64,000 bases of DNA from assembly GCA_017437125.1 (NCBI GenBank), contig JAFSBV010000001.1, positions 62,001 to 126,000 on the forward strand, in the 5' to 3' direction. Below, in pieces: positions 60,787 through 64,000 of the stretch. The stretch comes from Bacteroidales bacterium (lineage in GTDB: Bacteria > Bacteroidota > Bacteroidia > Bacteroidales > UBA932). The notes under the pieces are model-generated. The model was given only the letters and a program-made list of their open reading frames with translations. It made no database searches and was not told where the DNA came from. Position 1 is the stretch's first letter. Every line of letters starts with the position of its first letter. Position numbers and translations under genes: made by a program.

Positions 60787-63642
60787 CTAGAGTGTCCTCT
60801 TTATCTCTTCGATTGTGTAAGCCTCGACTACATCGCCGATCTTTATGTCATTGTAGCCCTGGATGTTGAGACCGCAGTCCTGTCCCATAGCCACTTCCTT
60901 GACATCGTCCTTGAATCTCTTGAGAGAACCGAGCTCACCGGTATAGATCACGATACCGTCACGGATCACGCGCACCTTTGCAGTTCTCTGAAGCTTGCCC
61001 TCACGTACGATACATCCGGCAATCGTTCCGACCTTGGAGATCTTGAATGTCTCCTGAACCTCAGCTGTAGCAGTGACAACCTCTTTCTGCTCAGGCTCGA
61101 GCATACCTTCGATACCGCTCTTGAGTTCGTTGATACAGTCGTAGATGACAGAGTAGAGACGGATCTCGATCTCCTCCTTCTCCGCGAGCTTTCTCGCTGA
61201 AGGCATAGGACGAACCTGGAAACCGATGATGATCGCGTCTGATGCAGCTGCAAGCAGGATATCCGACTCTGAAATCGCACCCACAGCCTTGTGGATCACA
61301 TTCACACGTACCTCCTCTGTAGAGAGCTTGATGATAGAGTCTGAAAGGGCCTCGATCGATCCGTCCACGTCTCCCTTGACGATGACATTGAGCTCCTTGA
61401 AGTTTCCGATAGCGATTCGGCGTCCGATCTCCTCAAGAGTCATATGCTTCTGGGTCTTGATACCCTGGATACGGATGAGCTGCTCACGCTTGTTGGCGAT
61501 ATCCTTGGCTTCCTTCTCGTCTGTCATGATATTGAATGTCTCACCCGCAGTAGGAGCGCCGTTGAGACCGAGTACCGATACAGGTGTCGATGGACCGGCC
61601 TCCTCAACCTTCTGTCCTCTCTCGTTGAACATAGCCTTTACACGTCCTGTGTAGCAGCCGGAAAGCATTACGTCACCGACCCTCATTGTACCGTTCTGTA
61701 CGAGAATGGTAGCGAGATAACCGCGTCCCTTGTCAAGTGATGACTCGATGACTGCACCGGAAGCTCTTCTGTTAGGGTTAGCCTTGAGCTCGAGCATCTC
61801 AGCTTCAAGGAGAACCTTCTCGAGAAGAAGATCCACATTGATACCCTTCTTTGCCGAAATCTCCTGGCACTGATACTTTCCTCCCCAATCCTCTACGAGG
61901 ATGTTCATGTTTGAAAGCTGCTCGCGGATCTTGTCCGGATTTGCACCCGGCTTGTCGATCTTGTTGATCGCAAAGATCATAGGTACTCCTGCAGCCTGTG
62001 CATGGTTGATGGCCTCCACTGTCTGAGGCATTATGCAGTCGTCCGCCGCAATGATGATGATGGCCACGTCGGTCATCTTGGCACCACGGGCACGCATCGC
62101 CGTAAACGCCTCGTGACCAGGGGTGTCGAGGAATGTGATCCTCTGTCCGTCAGGAAGCTTCACGTTATATGCACCGATGTGCTGTGTGATACCTCCGGCC
62201 TCACCTGCGATCACGTTAGCCTTACGGATATAGTCGAGAAGGGAAGTCTTACCGTGGTCAACGTGTCCCATGACAGTGATTACCGGTGGACGTGGAAGAA
62301 GATCTTCTGCAGTGTCTTCTGCCTCTCCCTGAGCGATGGCGTCAGTAAGGTTCGCAGTCACGAACTCCACTTCATATCCGAATTCCTCGGCAACAAGAAC
62401 GAGAGTCTCGGCATCAAGACGCTGGTTGATGGATACCATCATTCCGAGGCTCATGCAGGCTCCGATTACCTTTGTCACAGGAGTGTTGTTCATAAGGGTC
62501 GCGAGGTCGTTTACTGTAACGAACTCGGTCACCTTGAGAACCTTCTGCTCGAGCTCCTGCATCTCCATCTCCTCCTGCATCCTCTGTGATGCAAGCTCCC
62601 TCTTCTCCTTTCTGTGCTTTGCTCCGAAGTTACCCTTCTTGTTCTCGTTCATGCGGGCGTATGTCTCTTTGATCTGCTTCTGGATCTCCTTCTGCATCTC
62701 CTCCTGCTCAGCTTCGGTCATAGGCTTGAACTTGTCACCGCCACGGTCGCGACGGTTCTTCTTGCCGTTCTTGCCCTGCTGCTGGTCATTAGGACGCTGC
62801 TGCTTCTGGCCATTGTTCTGCTGCTGACCCTGACCGCCCTTGTTCTTGTCTTTCTTTACCTTGTTGTCAGCATCGACCTTTGTCACGTCAACCTTCTGGC
62901 TGCCACCTTCCTTGCCTATTCTTTCCCTCTTCTTCTTTTTCTTCTTCTTGTCGAACTGAGAGAGGTCGATCTTGTCAACTACCTTAGGTCCTGCAAGACG
63001 CTCCACCTCGATCTTCACTTCACGTGGCTGAGGTTTCTCTTCAGGTACCGGGGTCTCTTCAACCACAGGTTTCTCCTCGACAGGAGCCGGAGCTTCCGGC
63101 TGAACCGGCTCTACTGGCTGTTCCGCTGGGGTTGGGGCGGTTTCTGCCACTGGCTCTGGTTCTTCTGCCGGCTTTTCCTCCTTGACAGGAGCCTTCTTCT
63201 TGTCGAACTGGGAAAGGTCGATCTTGTCAACAATCTTGAGGCCTCCTTCCTGCTGTGCCGCAGGTTTGGTCTCCTCCTTCACCTCTACAGGCTCAGGAAC
63301 CGCCGGAGAAACCTCCTCAGGCTGTGCTTTAGGAAGCTCTGCAGCAAGAACATTGCTCTTGATCACAACCTCTCTTTCAGGCACATCCTCTTCTTCCTGA
63401 CTCGGCTTCTTCTTCGATCCCATCTCAATGATCTCCTTGAGCTTGATCGTCACTTTCTCCGAGTCTTTCTTAAGTTTAAGGTCTTCACCGAACTTCGCCT
63501 CGATAGCCGGAAGATATTCGTCCGAAACCTTTGCGTTCGGATTCATCTCCACATTGGCTCCTTTCTCGTTAAGAAAGTCAACGAGTCTGGCAAGTCCGAT
63601 GCTGAATTGCTTTGTAAGTTTACTTAATCTGATTTCTGCCAT
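60787..63642 (-). CDS. infB: Translation initiation factor IF-2
   Basis: A 951-residue IF-2, which delivers initiator tRNA. The N-terminal IF2N domain ([20 protein letters not shown]) is followed by a long low-complexity Pro/Glu/Lys region (about 75-340), the GTPase domain ([24 protein letters not shown]), domains II/III and the C-terminal fMet-tRNA-binding part. Upstream is nusA on the same strand, 22 bases away, the usual nusA-infB order. Confidence 0.97.
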   Translation of the reverse strand: MAEIRLSKLTKQFSIGLARLVDFLNEKGANVEMNPNAKVSDEYLPAIEAKFGEDLKLKKDSEKVTIKLKEIIEMGSKKKPSQEEEDVPEREVVIKSNVLAAELPKAQPEEVSPAVPEPVEVKEETKPAAQQEGGLKIVDKIDLSQFDKKKAPVKEEKPAEEPEPVAETAPTPAEQPVEPVQPEAPAPVEEKPVVEETPVPEEKPQPREVKIEVERLAGPKVVDKIDLSQFDKKKKKKKRERIGKEGGSQKVDVTKVDADNKVKKDKNKGGQGQQQNNGQKQQRPNDQQQGKNGKKNRRDRGGDKFKPMTEAEQEEMQKEIQKQIKETYARMNENKKGNFGAKHRKEKRELASQRMQEEMEMQELEQKVLKVTEFVTVNDLATLMNNTPVTKVIGACMSLGMMVSINQRLDAETLVLVAEEFGYEVEFVTANLTDAIAQGEAEDTAEDLLPRPPVITVMGHVDHGKTSLLDYIRKANVIAGEAGGITQHIGAYNVKLPDGQRITFLDTPGHEAFTAMRARGAKMTDVAIIIIAADDCIMPQTVEAINHAQAAGVPMIFAINKIDKPGANPDKIREQLSNMNILVEDWGGKYQCQEISAKKGINVDLLLEKVLLEAEMLELKANPNRRASGAVIESSLDKGRGYLATILVQNGTMRVGDVMLSGCYTGRVKAMFNERGQKVEEAGPSTPVSVLGLNGAPTAGETFNIMTDEKEAKDIANKREQLIRIQGIKTQKHMTLEEIGRRIAIGNFKELNVIVKGDVDGSIEALSDSIIKLSTEEVRVNVIHKAVGAISESDILLAAASDAIIIGFQVRPMPSARKLAEKEEIEIRLYSVIYDCINELKSGIEGMLEPEQKEVVTATAEVQETFKISKVGTIAGCIVREGKLQRTAKVRVIRDGIVIYTGELGSLKRFKDDVKEVAMGQDCGLNIQGYNDIKIGDVVEAYTIEEIKRTL

Positions 63643-63664
63643 TATATTACCCCTTTATTGATTT

Positions 63665-64000
63665 CTACTCTTCGTCTTCAAATTCTGCACGGAGGATATC
63701 CATGATCTCCTCTACAGTCTCGTCCTCAAGATCAGCCCTCTTCGCGATGTCTGATGCAGAAAGAGCAAGCACGCTCTTGGCTGTATCGCATCCGATGCTC
63801 TGGAGCTTCTCGATGATCCATCCTTCGATGACATCATCGAACTCGCTGAGGAGAACATCCTCTTCATCATCCTCGAAGTTGTCCTGAGGAAGCTCTCTCC
63901 ACACCTCGATCTCCTTTCCTACGAGCATACCTGCAAGCCTGATGTTGCATCCGCCCTTACCGATACCCTTCTTGACCTCGTCAGGAAGCATATATACCTT
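63665..64000 (-). CDS. nusA: Transcription termination/antitermination protein NusA, 3' part
   Basis: Only the C-terminal ~110 residues are in the window; the frame continues past the right edge. The KH domain motif GIGKGGCNIRLAGMLVGKEIEVW and the acidic tail (EDDEEDVLLSEFDDV, ending EFEDEE) are typical of NusA. It binds RNA polymerase and controls pausing, and precedes infB in the same operon. Confidence 0.93.
   Translation of the reverse strand, partial: KVYMLPDEVKKGIGKGGCNIRLAGMLVGKEIEVWRELPQDNFEDDEEDVLLSEFDDVIEGWIIEKLQSIGCDTAKSVLALSASDIAKRADLEDETVEEIMDILRAEFEDEE

Noticed and set aside
62614-63627. Leucine/arginine-rich plus-strand open frame opposite infB
   Set aside because: The composition follows from the Glu/Lys/Pro-rich region of IF-2 on the other strand; the infB reading is certain.

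Overview
This window is chromosomal DNA from a member of the Bacteroidales (Bacteroidota), probably a gut or host-associated lineage; I cannot name the genus. The evidence is the repeated promoter signature TAnnTTTG, usually with TTG about 19-22 bases upstream, together with Bacteroidota-type gene families: an ExbB/ExbD/ExbD operon, a putative porin, Omp28-like and DUF6029-like proteins, PL29-N/DUF4988-like and BACON lipoproteins, and many short lipoprotein signals followed by acidic residues. There is no CRISPR array, phage, transposase or rRNA. Apart from the damaged-looking 204 bases at 8442-8645, no gap between genes exceeds about 160 bases, so there is no gene-free stretch over 300 bases.

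Region 1 (1-36 kb, plus purB up to 37.2 kb) is ordinary core genome in short, often overlapping operons. On the plus strand it starts with the end of typA, then yceD-like/rpmF, tRNA-Arg(CCT), and a five-gene run of ridA, a large membrane-anchored protein, an acyl-CoA ligase, dCMP deaminase and an S41 protease. On the minus strand follow asnS-udk-tonB-like, an alkaline phosphatase, exbB-membrane protein-exbD-exbD, tatD-ansA, dprA, queA and a Nudix hydrolase. A plus-strand run pyrE-SRPBCC-RsmF-like methyltransferase-TPR-FtsX permease meets a minus-strand run pncB-pncA-porin-lytic transglycosylase. A kinase fused to a RapZ C-terminal domain then sits beside a MurU-like nucleotidyltransferase, a plausible cell-wall sugar recycling pair. 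YccF, a CPBP protease, a second nucleotidyltransferase, an FtsB/DivIC-like protein and purB follow.

Region 2 (37.4-60.7 kb) is the accessory part. It opens with a two-gene unit (877-residue lipoprotein plus Omp28-like thioredoxin-fold lipoprotein), interrupted by tmk/MauE-DoxX on the minus strand and folP on the plus strand. Then comes a 16.5 kb co-oriented block of ten envelope genes behind one recognisable promoter at 44.07 kb: a TlpA-like thioredoxin, two DUF6029-like outer-membrane barrels, two PL29-N-like lipoproteins, three tandem overlapping Omp28-like lipoproteins with CxxC motifs, a large repeat-type lipoprotein and a BACON-PDZ-S41 lipoprotein protease. There is no SusC/SusD, glycosidase or regulator, so it is not a polysaccharide utilisation locus. 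My inference is a cell-surface assembly with thiol-redox and proteolytic components; its substrate is unknown, and it is the best candidate here for an undescribed system.

Region 3 (60.8-64 kb) returns to core genes, infB and the 3' part of nusA on the minus strand, separated from the block by a 30-bp inverted repeat.
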